Program-made: the position numbers and the translations under genes
Source of the DNA: Temnopleurus reevesii
Lineage: Eukaryota > Echinodermata > Echinoidea > Temnopleuroida > Temnopleuridae
DNA: 11,552 nt
Reading direction: 5' to 3'
Assembly (NCBI GenBank): GCA_036244855.1
Contig: BQKZ01006906.1
Span: 26,059 to 37,610, forward strand
In this document: piece by piece, positions 1-9,334 of the stretch
Layout of the letters: the number at the start of each line of letters is the position of its first letter
How positions within the stretch are numbered: the first letter of the stretch is position 1
The notes under the pieces: generated by a model
Database searches by the model: none
The model's input: only the letters and a program-made list of their open reading frames with translations
What the model was told of the DNA's origin: nothing

Positions 1-211
1 AAGACTGGTCTTTGTTAATCATGCAAGGCAATATAGACATACAATCATCATCATCGTCTTCATCCCAATCATCATCAATATCTTCATCATCACCATCTTC
101 ATCATCAGCATCATTATCATCATTATCATCATCACCATCATTCTACCGTCATGTTTATATGTATCATCACTAATATCATGATTATGATCATCATCGTCAC
201 TCATCACCATC

Positions 212-243
<32 letters not shown>

Positions 244-425
244 CATCATCATCACCATCACCACCATCATCATCATCATCATCATCATCATCATTATCAC
301 CACCATCATCACCACCATCACCCATCCAGTACACTACACGGAGTTCAAAAAGAGTCTTACCACAGCACTGTATGTTTTCCAAGACTGGTCTTTGTTAATC
401 ATGCAAGGCAATATAGACATACAAT
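1..425. repeat. 45-bp perfect direct repeats flanking a microsatellite block
   Basis: Positions 1-45 and 381-425 are identical over 45 bases (both begin AAGACTGGTCTTTGTTAATC and end GACATACAAT), an offset of exactly 380 bp. The space between holds the (CAT)n block and about 55 bp of unique sequence (327-380). Because the left copy begins at base 1, the repeat may extend out of the window. Either this is a minisatellite with a unit near 380 bp that contains a microsatellite, or a local tandem duplication whose junction was filled by microsatellite expansion. No inverted termini or transposon protein are seen. Confidence 0.9.
46..326. repeat. (CAT)n / (ATC)n trinucleotide microsatellite
   Basis: Long imperfect array of CAT/ATC triplets with CAC and CGT interruptions. 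It is purest at about 197-326. A less regular segment lies near 140-185 (TTCTACCGTCATG and following). Read on the plus strand it gives a histidine run and on the minus strand an aspartate or methionine run; these are translations of the repeat, not proteins. Such arrays are unstable in length and often collapse in assemblies. Confidence 0.95.
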
Positions 426-1698
426 GCTAGAATAACAGATCACAGACCATATTAGGTATCTAACGCAGGTCCTCCACGCTTGGTAATTTCATATTTTTTT
501 TTTACACTGGTAGAAATGATAAATACAAATACTCATAATTTATGATAAAAAATGAAAACAGTCATATCTCTCCTCCAGTGAGAATTTTCCCCACAATATT
601 CTTTACAAGTCGAGTCACCGACCCATTTAAAAACAGAAGGAAAAGTGAAATCAAATTTCAAATAAGTTATCAAAATCGAATACAAGAGACGTAGCAAAAT
701 GAACATTTTCTCAGATCACTAGGACGACACAGACGGTACCAAATTGGCAAGACAAGAACACATATCATGTACAGATCAAAGTTGGGTAACGAGTTAACTA
801 TATACAGAGCTATTTCATCGACAAAATGTTTACAAGATAAATAACGGACAAGAACATAGAAACATCAAATGTAATATTCATGTAAGCAAGGTTTTACAAA
901 AAAGAAAATGACCAATGAACTTCCATTATATATAGTCATCGCATTTCACGTAATATCTAAATCTGTGCGAAAAATAAAAAGATTAGAACAAATCTCAATT
1001 TCTTGGTCCACAAAAAACAAAGGATTTAAAGCAAATCAAAGAAGCACCTTTACATTACCCAATTGAATAAAAATAACTTGCGGGTATATCAATATAGTAC
1101 GACATTTAGAACATGAAGCACTGACACACATTAAGTTCTAGTCTATGATCATTACGGGCAGTATGCGTGCTGGCTTCCAAATTGAGTTCCCACTTGGTCA
1201 ACATATTGCATCTAACTTGTCTATACTTTGCAAAAACCATGGTGTCGATAAAACACCGATTTGGTTATTATATTGTGCAACACCAAAGAGTGTTGATACG
1301 ACAGAAGTGATGATTTAGACCAATTCTAATGACTTACTTTGATGAAATAAAATGTAACATTTCCAACACAGGAAAATATTGAAAATAACATTCGGATCAG
1401 TTTAATGCACCATTATTTTGTATCTACTATCTGGTGTTGAGCAATACAAACCCTATAAGTGTCAAATTAACATATTGGTTTTTGCAGTGTAGAAATACAA
1501 AGGGGTATGGCGATTATATAATGAGTTACATTTGAAAAAGAAATCCACATGATCAACATATTGCATCTAATTATAGTAAAAAGCAAAATAAAAGAATACT
1601 GGATAAGGATGAAATTGTAAGAGTTGGCAAGTTAGAGCTGAGATGTAATTCAACAGGAACTGCATTCATATACCATATGTTTGAAGAATCTACTATAA
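426..1698. other. AT-rich stretch without a recognisable gene
   Basis: No long open frame, splice-bounded coding block, tRNA or transposon end could be supported. Two details stand out. An 18-bp exact direct repeat, TCAACATATTGCATCTAA, occurs at 1198-1215 and 1553-1570. Small hairpins formed by GGTGT/ACACC and CAACAC/GTGTTG lie near 1240-1300. Probably intergenic sequence beyond the 3' end of the POU6 gene. Confidence 0.6.
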
Positions 1699-1926
1699 GA
1701 TAATAATAATAATAGATACAATTTATATAGCGCACATATCCACTCTGCTGAGTGCTCAAGGCGCTTTTAATACATTATTATTACCCTGGCTTTAGCCCGG
1801 CAGCCATTCAGGGCACATTTGGCATTTCAAAGACTAGATATTCCTGGCAGGTACCCATTCACCTCACCTGGGTTGAGTGCAGCACAATATGGATGAATTT
1901 CTTGCTGAAGGAAATTGACGCCATGG
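1699..1926 (-). mobile_element. SINE-like element, minus orientation (left half of inverted pair)
   Basis: Read on the minus strand, this runs from a head containing CCATGGC (1920-1926), through CTGCACTCAACCCAGGTGA and GGGTACC, to a 3' tail AAGCGCCTTGAGC, GCGCTATATAAATTG and then (ATT)n at 1700-1715. A GCGCTATATAAAT-like end followed by an ATT microsatellite is typical of L2/CR1-type LINE tails and the SINEs that borrow them. No pol III box is visible at the head, so it may be 5'-truncated. It is homologous to the plus-strand copy at 1946-2150 and more distantly to 2266-2496. It carries no coding capacity. I recall similar repeats from echinoderm genomes but could not search; the class assignment is inference. 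Confidence 0.65.
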
Positions 1927-1945
1927 GTAGATATTATAGTTCCAT

Positions 1946-2150
1946 CCATGGCATTAATTTCATGCAGTAAGAGACGTATCCATATAATGCTGCACTCAAC
2001 CCAGGTGAATGGGTCGTGGCAGGAAGAAATTCCTTGAACGCAGAGATGCTCTAATTATGGTAGCCGTGCTATAGCAGGATAATAATGCAACAGAGCATTT
2101 AGAAACACTTCATATTGAGCGCTTTATAGATATTATTATTATTATTATTG
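1946..2150 (+). mobile_element. SINE-like element, plus orientation (right half of inverted pair)
   Basis: Starts with CCATGGC (1946-1952), contains CTGCACTCAACCCAGGTGAA (1990-2009) and ends with TTGAGCGCTTTATAGAT followed by (ATT)n at 2131-2149. Its order of motifs matches the reverse complement of 1699-1926: head, CAACCCAGGT block, TGGTAGCCGTGCTATAGC against TGGCTGCCGGGCTAAAGC, GATAATAATG, AGCGC tail. The strongest pairing is 1854-1894 against 1978-2013, and pairing continues to the 19-nt centre at 1927-1945. The two halves therefore form a roughly 450-bp imperfect palindrome with both tails pointing outwards. Confidence 0.65.
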
Positions 2151-2265
2151 TAAGAAGTTCAGAAGTGGAATGGTTTCTATAATCACTTCTTCTACTCAAG
2201 GCTTCAATCACAATCTGGTGATTTGATGAGACTGCCTGATGTCAAATAAATTTTCCACAAAATAT

Positions 2266-2496
2266 GTAATAATAATATAATAATTATATGTATCATCTAT
2301 ATAGCTCTATACCAGTTTCTATTGAAACTGACCAAAGCGCTTCGCATTATTATTATCCGGTCAATGGATTCAAAGCAAGTCGCCTGTTTGGCACCCACTG
2401 CTTAACCAACTACAAAACGGTTGTTTCCTATCGGTACCCAAATAGAAACTGGGTGAGCGTGGCTAATATGGGTTAGTGCCGATGGGAATCGAATGT
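2266..2496 (-). mobile_element. Related SINE-like element with a B-box-like motif
   Basis: On the minus strand it begins with CATTCGATTCCCATCGG (from 2495 downwards), which fits the pol III B box GGTTCGANNCC at 9 of 11 positions. It continues with CTCACCCAG, TTGGGTACC and GGATAATAATAATG, then AAGCGCTTTGG, and ends in an AT-rich (ATTATT)n tail at 2266-2290. Motif order matches the pair at 1699-2150 (CAACCCAGGTGA, GGGTACC, GGGTAATAATAATG, AAGCGC), so it is a diverged member of the same superfamily, probably tRNA-derived. A convincing A box at normal spacing is not seen and no target-site duplication was recognised. Confidence 0.55.
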
Positions 2497-3179
2497 AAAC
2501 GTTTACCACCCACCCATAGACTTTAATTTTACAGAAACGATTCTGTTTTCTTGCAATTTTTGATGATGGAGCATTTCAAGAATTACCTGCTTTGAGTCAA
2601 GTTTTACAAAATATTTTGCTCTCGAGAATGAGTTTGAATTTCTCCTGCCCAAGTTAATGTAGCTGTATATCTCCTTTTCAAAATTTTATTGAACCAGAAT
2701 AATTGATATGTGAACATAACAAGGGGCATGAATGACAAAACATGATTATTAAAATAGAAATATCTGAAATGCTTTTCAAAACATGATTTGAAGTTTAAAA
2801 AATCAATAGTTATTTAAGTGAAAGTGATTACTCAAAAAGACAATTTCTTCAAACATGATCAAAATCTTTCAATAGCCTGTACAATACATGCACACTTACA
2901 TGTATACACATACATGTACATATACCTTGGTCCTAATCAATCTCACTAAAATTGTATAAAAGTAACAAAATATTACAGTAGTACTACAAAAAATGCAACA
3001 TTGAGGAATCGCTACATTAAAGCTACAAAGAAAAACATCAGTTTCTAGTACTGTCAAAAAGCTTCAGGTACAAAAAAATGGAGAAGATCCACCAACATGA
3101 GTGTTAAAGTACTCTAAATGTCATTGGTAAACATTTTATTTTCAATACAAACTGGATACGTTGCCAGAGATGCAGATCC
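2497..3179. other. AT-rich stretch without a recognisable gene
   Basis: No gene is supported. A low-complexity CA/TG-rich patch with two TACATGTA palindromes (2897-2904 and 2911-2918) lies at about 2881-2936. The rest is AT-rich sequence without recognisable motif order. Confidence 0.55.
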
Positions 3180-3895
3180 CGTTCAGAGTAAGGATTTCAA
3201 AAATGAGGTACGAACTTTCATAAAAAGTTTAATAAACAATCTTCTGATGAGAATTATGGTGTTGCCAATTTAGATCCATTAAAAAACAAAGCTTCCTAAA
3301 ATGTGGTACAAAAAGGTTATGAGAATTATGATGTTGCCAATTCAAGTCAATTCCATGCAAAGTAAGGATTTTTAAAATGTGGTAAAAATTGTAAAATTTA
3401 TCTTCTACATAAATAATTAATTTGGGTGTTGCCACTCAAAGTCCATTAAAAAGTAAGGATTCTTGAAGTGTGGTACAATATGTTATGAGAAATTATCTGT
3501 TATGAAGACAATTATTATTTTGCCAATTTAGGTAAATTCCATACAAAGTAAGGATTTTGAAAATAGGGTAAAATCTGTAAAATGAGAATTATCTTCGACA
3601 AAGTGAATCTATTAGGATGTTGCCAATCCAAGTCCATTAAAGAAGTAAGGATTCTTGAAATATAAGAATTATGATGTTGCCAATTTATGTCATTACCATA
3701 CACAGCAGGGATCTTGAAAAAGTTTCAAAACTCAGTGCTGAAGTAAGACTTATCATACACAAAGAGAATTTGGATATTGGCGATTAAAGTCTATTTTCAA
3801 AATGAGGTTTCAAACTATTATAATGAGAATCACAAAGAATGTTATTATGAAAAATTATAATCTTGCCAATCTAAGTTCAGTAAAAAGCAGGGTTA
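3180..3895. repeat. Degenerate tandem repeat array, about 57-100 bp units
   Basis: At least eight diverged units can be traced by the anchor (G/A)TGTTGCCAATTT. Anchors begin near 3261, 3333, 3428, 3519, 3619, 3676, 3776 and 3862, giving spacings of 72, 95, 91, 100, 57, 100 and 86 bp. Each unit tends to carry GAGAATTAT, then GTTGCCAAT, then AAGTCCATTAAA or TTCCATACAAAG, then GTAAGGATT, then CTTGAAATGTGGTA. On the minus strand the anchor translates to repeated DLNWQHHNS peptides, but stops and frame changes between units argue against a protein. Variable spacing and uneven divergence suggest an old decayed satellite or a multiply deleted array. Confidence 0.75.
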
Positions 3896-6384
3896 GGAGT
3901 TTGAAAACAAAAAGGCAGCAAGGTTCAACATATTATGATATCCGTACATAGAGTATGTTGTAAATGTAAATTTCACGTTTTCATTACATCTCATTTGTGA
4001 AATTACTAATGAACATACATACACTGTAGGGAATACTACTGCTTTCATAATATACAATATCACATGCACATATTCACAATTTATGCATCCCAGTCAAAAA
4101 ATCTCATGAATATAAAATTCTCATAATTTTTCATCACATGATTATGATACACAGATGCAAGCAGATACCAAGCGTATACTTTCGTCAACATGTACAATTT
4201 CCTGATATGGTTGAAAACATGATCACAAATTTGCGTAGTTTCTTTTGAAAAATAATTTGAAAAGCCCACAATGCAGCAGTAGCAAGCATTGACATTCACA
4301 AAAAGTTTGCCTTTGTAAAGAATTATTACCATATATTTCCAGGGGAGATTCGGGACATGCACAAAAGAAAGAAATTCTTGAGAGTTGAAGATACAAAACG
4401 ATTTGAATTTCTACATCGTTTGATATGGAGTACTGAAACGCTGAGGTCACTTTCCTCTATTATCATGAATATTGGTTCTAAATAATCAGGACAAGGTAAA
4501 CTGTGCATTGATTACACTGCTATTTTGATCTAAATATTTATAAATTAACCTTTTCACTACTAGAACTGTGTAGTTTCTGCACAAAGTCTAAAAGAAATAA
4601 AGAATTCAGTAGTCAATGTGTAACAGTTCCAAGAAGGTGTTACAGTGTTTGTCTGTATAAATTCTCCTCATATTGATCTAGTCAAAACTATTCATTATGA
4701 GATTTCACTTCAAGATGAAAAAACTTGGGGAGCATATTAAAGGCTATAACTCACATTTGTGGATTGAGCTGGTGCAATATTCATTATTCTAATGCTGAGG
4801 CTAAAACAGGAATCCCATGAATCTTATTAGTTTATTGTGTGGTATGTTTAAAGATAAAATCAATTCTAATCAATCAAAGTCAAGCTAATAATCTATTCAG
4901 CAATACGCGATGCATGGATAAGCCTCTATGGGGGTAGCTTGGGTAAACCCTAAGCATGCACATTCTGAGATCCACTTCTTCCCTCGCTTTGGATAGTAAA
5001 TGGTTATTTCATTCTGTCATACTTTCAGATATTCTTAACAAAGGGTTGCATACATTTCATCCTGTTTTGTTAAGATTTGACATTTCAAACAATGCATTAA
5101 AGCTGGATGGGGTACGGTAGATAATCTGATTGGCAAATGATACTGACAAGGAAAAAATAATTTATACCCAGGGATATGAGCACCATGACAATGATGATGT
5201 CATACTACAGTATTGCATTCTACTGAAAGCCCTGCTACAGCTTTTCTAATTCAAAACATGATTCAATATGTCTGATACTTTTCTGATTATCAATCATGAT
5301 TCAGGATCAAAATTCTCAAACATGATTCAGTTGTAATCAAAAGAATATATCTAGACATTTGTACACTTGATTTCATGAAGTTTATTGCAATATTAGCAAA
5401 AAACCCATTGCATCAAGAATCTTTTGGTGGCAGTATATAGGATAAAGGAATGGTTTCAAGTATAATATATTTTGATTTCTATGCAAATAATAAAATAATA
5501 CATGTATAACATGAAAAAGCGAAGCGACAGATGTAAAATCCTAAAATAGAAATGTTAAAAAAGGTCCAACATCAAGGCATTTCAAATAATTATTGGGATA
5601 CACACTTTCTTATCACCTCATCTATCCCCATAATTGTTATGTTTCCTCTGAGCCGGGTGTTAATTGCAGAGAACTTTACAAATGACAGGAGCACATTCCT
5701 GGTGCAAAATTGGCCAGATTCCTTCCGATTTCAGTCATGAATCGATAACTAGTCATTAAGAAAGTTCCTTGTAACTTGTGAACAAGTGTAAAAACACAGC
5801 TCATCATTAAAACCTACCAAATTAAAATCTACCAAATTTTAAAGGGCAACAAGGGGAATAATGATAAATAAGATGAAGAAAATAAATCTGGAAGGCATTT
5901 CAAGATGCTTGTCTCAAGTGAAAAGCAGTCATTTCCAACTGTTACCTTAGCAACATTCAGCAAAATTGCTTTTCATCCAATCAAAATCAAGGATTTTATG
6001 GGATTAGTTAATGCTGACTGAGTGTTTCTGGCAACAAGCTTCACGAAACAGCATCAATGAGTTTTTTACGAAATAATATCATGGTAGTAATATTGGTCAA
6101 AAAAGGGTTAAAAACACACATAGTCCTGTGCTGCTCTCCAATGCCAATATTATCATGTTATAAGATAATGCAGCACTTGTCACAAAATCACTTTTGATTT
6201 GATCGAAGCGTTCACTAGACAACATTTTTCATTTTTCTAAATATTTACAAAGCAGTTACTCACATGATAATACAAATAAATAAACAGTACAAAACCACTT
6301 TGAATTGTCAAAACATAAACGAGATGATACTGAAAATGGCAAGGAAAAGGAGGTATTTCACTGGATAAGGTGGGAGAAAAAGGA
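3896..6384. other. AT-rich stretch without a recognisable gene
   Basis: Short overlapping minus-strand frames at 4081-4508 and a 62-codon plus-strand frame at 5552-5740 show no recognisable domain and no start or splice context that would support them. Minor structures: CATGATTCA three times (5257, 5295, 5321); a small hairpin GCTTGGGT/ACCC-T-AAGC at 4937-4955; a two-copy 15-16 bp repeat with CTACCAAATT near 5811-5841. Likely intergenic. Confidence 0.55.
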
Positions 6385-6578
6385 GACGGTGTTGCAAGAA
6401 AGTTGCAGTTGATCGTTAATCAACTGCAAATCAATTGCAAAAATTAAACATGCATTTTCATGTGCGCACAATCTGCGTTTTTAAACAAGACAGCCAGAGG
6501 CATGAAGCTATAATTTTGATTGGCGCTTGCCAATCAACTGCAACATGCGAACAATTGCAACTTTCTAGCAACACCCCA
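6385..6578. mobile_element. MITE, older copy of the family in the POU6 intron
   Basis: The left end GGTGTTGCAAGAAAGTTGCA (6388-6407) pairs with the right end whose reverse complement reads GGGGTGTTGCTAGAAAGTTG. The inverted arms continue inwards through GTTGATC and ATCAACTGCAA motifs. Length, end sequence, subterminal CAAYTGCAA motifs, the central TTTAAACAAGAC and the ATTTTGATTGG stretch match the element at 10213-10388, so both belong to one family. It has no coding capacity. The outer GGGGG is eroded on the left (GACGG) and no intact target-site duplication is seen, consistent with an older insertion. Confidence 0.75.
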
Positions 6579-7284
6579 TAGAATATTTATATACCATGGA
6601 ACAAGATGTTAAGTACACAAAGAATTTTAGTTGTAACCTTGTTATTTACCTGGTTTAAACCCTTCTGAGTTGTCACGAAATTCATTTCAACATATCATGG
6701 AGAATCAAACATATATACAAATAATATTTTAAGTGAAAATAATCACTGTATTTCAGTTTCAAAGCGCCATACTCCCATTACATAGGGTAATCGTACAAAC
6801 ATATAAGAAAAACATATTATTCTTTCACTGAATTTCATTTCTCAACAAAGGTCAGCCCAAAAAAGTTCAAGCTTACAATTTTCTTTAAGACATGATCAAA
6901 TTTTTCAACTTGAATGAAAACAGACCAATAACATTATTTAAATTCAATGGTGACTTTTCCGTGCTGTGAAAAAAAAAGGAAAAAAAAGGACTTGATCCAA
7001 GCGAAAAGGAACAAAATTAAACACAAATATAGTTCAACCTACCTACAGAGCAAAAATAAAAACTGGCTTGATAATGCCCATTGCACAAATTGGAAAGCTT
7101 TTCAAGGGGAAAACAATACTTTTTTTTATCTGTGGAAAAAAAATATTGGTTATAACCTGCTCAGCACAATAAGAGAGTAATCAGAGAAAATGGAAATTGT
7201 AATTTTGGGGTCAATATGCTAGTCACTCGAAATCAAATGCGATTCTCACCCTTTCAATATCTTTCTACACACAGTACCAATATA
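6579..7284. other. AT-rich stretch without a recognisable gene
   Basis: Holds a purine-rich patch (GAAAAAAAAAGGAAAAAAAA near 6967-6988). The short plus-strand open frame at 6947-7180 runs through this A-rich sequence and has no recognisable domain. Nothing else is supported. Confidence 0.5.
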
Positions 7285-7459
7285 CAGTCCAACCTTGTTA
7301 TAAAGAGCACTGATATATCAAGCTCTCTTTTTATCAAGGTGATTTTCAAGGCTACAGCTCTTTGTTTTCTATTGAATGTTGGCCATGATGAAACAAGGTT
7401 TCAAAATAAGGAGGAAATTTGTTTAGTCCTAAGGACCTCGTTAGAACAACGTTCAACTG
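7285..7459. mobile_element. Pogo/Tigger-like non-autonomous DNA transposon (MITE)
   Basis: The left end CAGTCCAACCTTGTTATAAA (from 7285) and the reverse complement of the right end, CAGTTGAACGTTGTTCTAAC, agree at 18 of the first 23 positions. The element is flanked by TA dinucleotides (7283-7284 and 7460-7461), the target site of the Tc1/mariner superfamily. Ends of the form CAGTYSAACCTYGTTATAA are characteristic of its pogo/Tigger branch, where a CENP-B-like transposase acts in trans. At 175 bp there is no room for a transposase gene, so this is an internally deleted or MITE copy. Family placement rests on end sequence and TA target only. Confidence 0.7.
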
Positions 7460-7608
7460 TACTAACATTGATCAAAGGCTGCCTAAAAATTAAATGATCC
7501 ACTCTCCAATTCCATTGTCCCTTCTGCTGCTACAATGCCAAAGAGCTTTCATATTGGATTGATCATAAATTGAACATGCCACTTTCCGTTTCAAACGATA
7601 GTGGACCT

Positions 7609-7779
7609 GGGAGGTGTTTCAGCAAGATAAGAAAGACTTTACGCACGACTTTACGTTTGACTGGTAACCCTTCTTGCGCGCAATGATTCAAAATAGTGCG
7701 CGCATTCAGCGCAAAAATTGATTCCAGTCGAACGTAAAGTTGTGCGTAACTTTAAGAACGACTTGGTGAAACACCTCCC
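7609..7779. mobile_element. MITE with long terminal inverted repeats (GGGAGGTGTTTCA)
   Basis: The 13 terminal bases GGGAGGTGTTTCA (7609-7621) are perfectly inverted at the right end (TGAAACACCTCCC, 7767-7779). Weaker pairing continues for about 60 bp per arm, including ACTTTACG and GACTGG blocks, leaving a centre with several GCGC tetramers. Nearly the whole 171 bp is a hairpin. If the termini are taken as GGAGG/CCTCC, the flanks give a 3-bp CTG duplication (7607-7609 and 7779-7781). The GG-GGTGTT end resembles the family at 10213-10388, but the interior differs. Superfamily is uncertain; a PIF/Harbinger-type origin is possible. Confidence 0.8.
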
Positions 7780-9045
7780 TGGTGTATCTTGTTTTTTGAC
7801 TAATGCTATGCCCCACAAAAAAGATTTATGAAAACAAATTTTAACATGATCATTTATAAATGTTTTTCTAATCCCTTATAAACTTTTATCACAAGATCAT
7901 TTACTCTGATTAATCTACTTTTGTAGTCAAATTAAACAAGCAATGCGCGCAAAGAAAACCAATATTTTTCATTCCACATTAACTTATTTATACAATAAAT
8001 AAGTGAGTAATATGGTCCATTTAATACATGATCTTTGGAGCACCACAGCTATACACATTTTTGAAGCAAACATTGCTCGACTATAATTATTTCCAAACCA
8101 GTGGAAAAAAAAACAAAGCATAGAAATAATAGACACCATACATTTCTTTTTAAAAAAGCCACAAAGTTTCCATTGAAACTTTGGTCCACATATTACGCAG
8201 ATCTGAATCTACAAAGCACAACAATCACAACAACAACCCGACGATGGGTTTACAGTTTCTGTCGTGCGAGCAGCATTTCATAACAATCATAAAAATTGAG
8301 AGACAATTCTGAATAGTTTCTTGGTCATATTTGCTTCTGTCTCATGTTCCAATCTCTATCAAAATGGCCAGAAACGAATATTCATGAATATTACTTTTTT
8401 GGTCCACAAAGAAATAAAAGTTCTTGTTTGGATATAACATGAATAAAAATTGGTTTCTAATAAAAAATAAATAAATAAACGAACCCCTTATTATTCACTT
8501 GAAAAGAAATAGAAAGCTTATTCATGCTTTTAAAAAGTTACACTTCTTAATGCCTTCGAGCCCCAAAGTTATGCGTTCTTAAATAATTCTTTCTAGTTTT
8601 TTTGCCAACTATTGATAATATAAGCAATATATCCATTGCTTTCAAGAAAATATTTTGTCACTATTTAATTGAATTATCTAATTGAGGGACAATTTCCACT
8701 AATAACCAAAATTTTTCATGTATGTGGAAATCATGCCTGAAATTGGTTTTGATATGAACTTAGTAAGGGACATTCGTATGTCCTAAAATAGGCGGTTCAC
8801 TAGGATATGAAACTCTTTATGCATTCTCTTAAAACAGAGGCTGTTCTTGACAACCGAAAATTTGCCCGATGCTTGCCAGACATAGCAACAAGTAATGTAT
8901 GCAAACTGGATTCCAAGTATAGTGGCTCAATTGTTACCAAGTGGTTTAAGGAATACCACATGACTACGTTTGTTGGCAGGAAACAGGCATAAATTTGAAT
9001 CTATTTAGTAAACCAAACAATTGCAGGAGGAAACAAATAAGTCTG
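7780..9045. other. AT-rich 3' flank without a recognisable gene
   Basis: No gene is supported. Short plus-strand frames at 8101-8283 and 8807-8992 lack any recognisable domain. Small perfect hairpins occur at 8162-8183 (CAAAGTTTC/GAAACTTTG with a CATT loop) and at 8768-8783 (GGACAT/ATGTCC). This is probably the sequence just beyond the 3' end of the POU6 transcript. Confidence 0.5.
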
Positions 9046-9051
9046 TTTATT
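9046..9051 (-). terminator. Candidate poly(A) signal AATAAA of the POU6 gene
   Basis: TTTATT on the plus strand reads AATAAA on the minus strand, about 340 nt past the TAA stop at 9392-9394, the first canonical signal I see downstream of the stop. Cleavage would be expected at roughly 9015-9035. Transcript data are not available, so an earlier variant signal or a longer 3' UTR cannot be excluded. Confidence 0.5.
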
Positions 9052-9334
9052 TCATTAACAAGGAATATTCTCTATTTCCCAGTCCATTCGTTCAAGTTTT
9101 TTCCATCATCAGCTCCTTACCTTGTCACAAAATCAAATTTGAGTTGACTCGCAACTCACACTTCAGTTTAAATATCTCTTTGGTCGCTCTCATTCCAGCT
9201 CTGACTGACCTTTATGCACCATTAAGCTCATCACGGTTCCATTCATATATTTCCGTGTCCTGTTCACCAACTTTCTAAAATAAATCCCAGAGTCTTCTGA
9301 ATAAGCGAATATATCTCCATACTGGGAGAGAACG

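Noticed and set aside
151..435. Histidine-rich plus-strand and Asp/Met-rich minus-strand open frames over the CAT array
   Set aside because: They are translations of a trinucleotide microsatellite in several frames, with no coding context on either side.
2484..2516. tRNA gene suggested by a B-box-like GATTCGAAT-type motif and TGGGTGGGTGG as A box
   Set aside because: The two boxes would be only about 10 nt apart and no cloverleaf can be drawn; the motif fits a SINE head better.
3229..3703. Minus-strand frames with repeated DLNWQHHNS peptide, suggesting a repeat protein
   Set aside because: The peptide repeats because the DNA repeats. Units are of variable length, frames are broken between units and there is no start or splice support.
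3180..3895. CRISPR-like array
   Set aside because: Repeats are heavily diverged, spacing is irregular, no short identical direct repeat exists and the setting is eukaryotic.
4081..4508. Three overlapping minus-strand open frames of 60-93 codons
   Set aside because: No recognisable domain, AT-rich composition like the surroundings, and the overlapping frames are mutually exclusive chance frames.
4945..4953. Telomere-like AAACCCTAA
   Set aside because: A single occurrence inside a small hairpin with no tandem repetition.
7216..7497. Plus-strand open frame of 93 codons
   Set aside because: It runs straight through the pogo-like MITE and its flanks, so it is composite non-coding sequence.
8807..8992. 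Plus-strand 61-codon open frame
   Set aside because: No domain or homologue recognised and no codon or splice evidence; length is within chance expectation.
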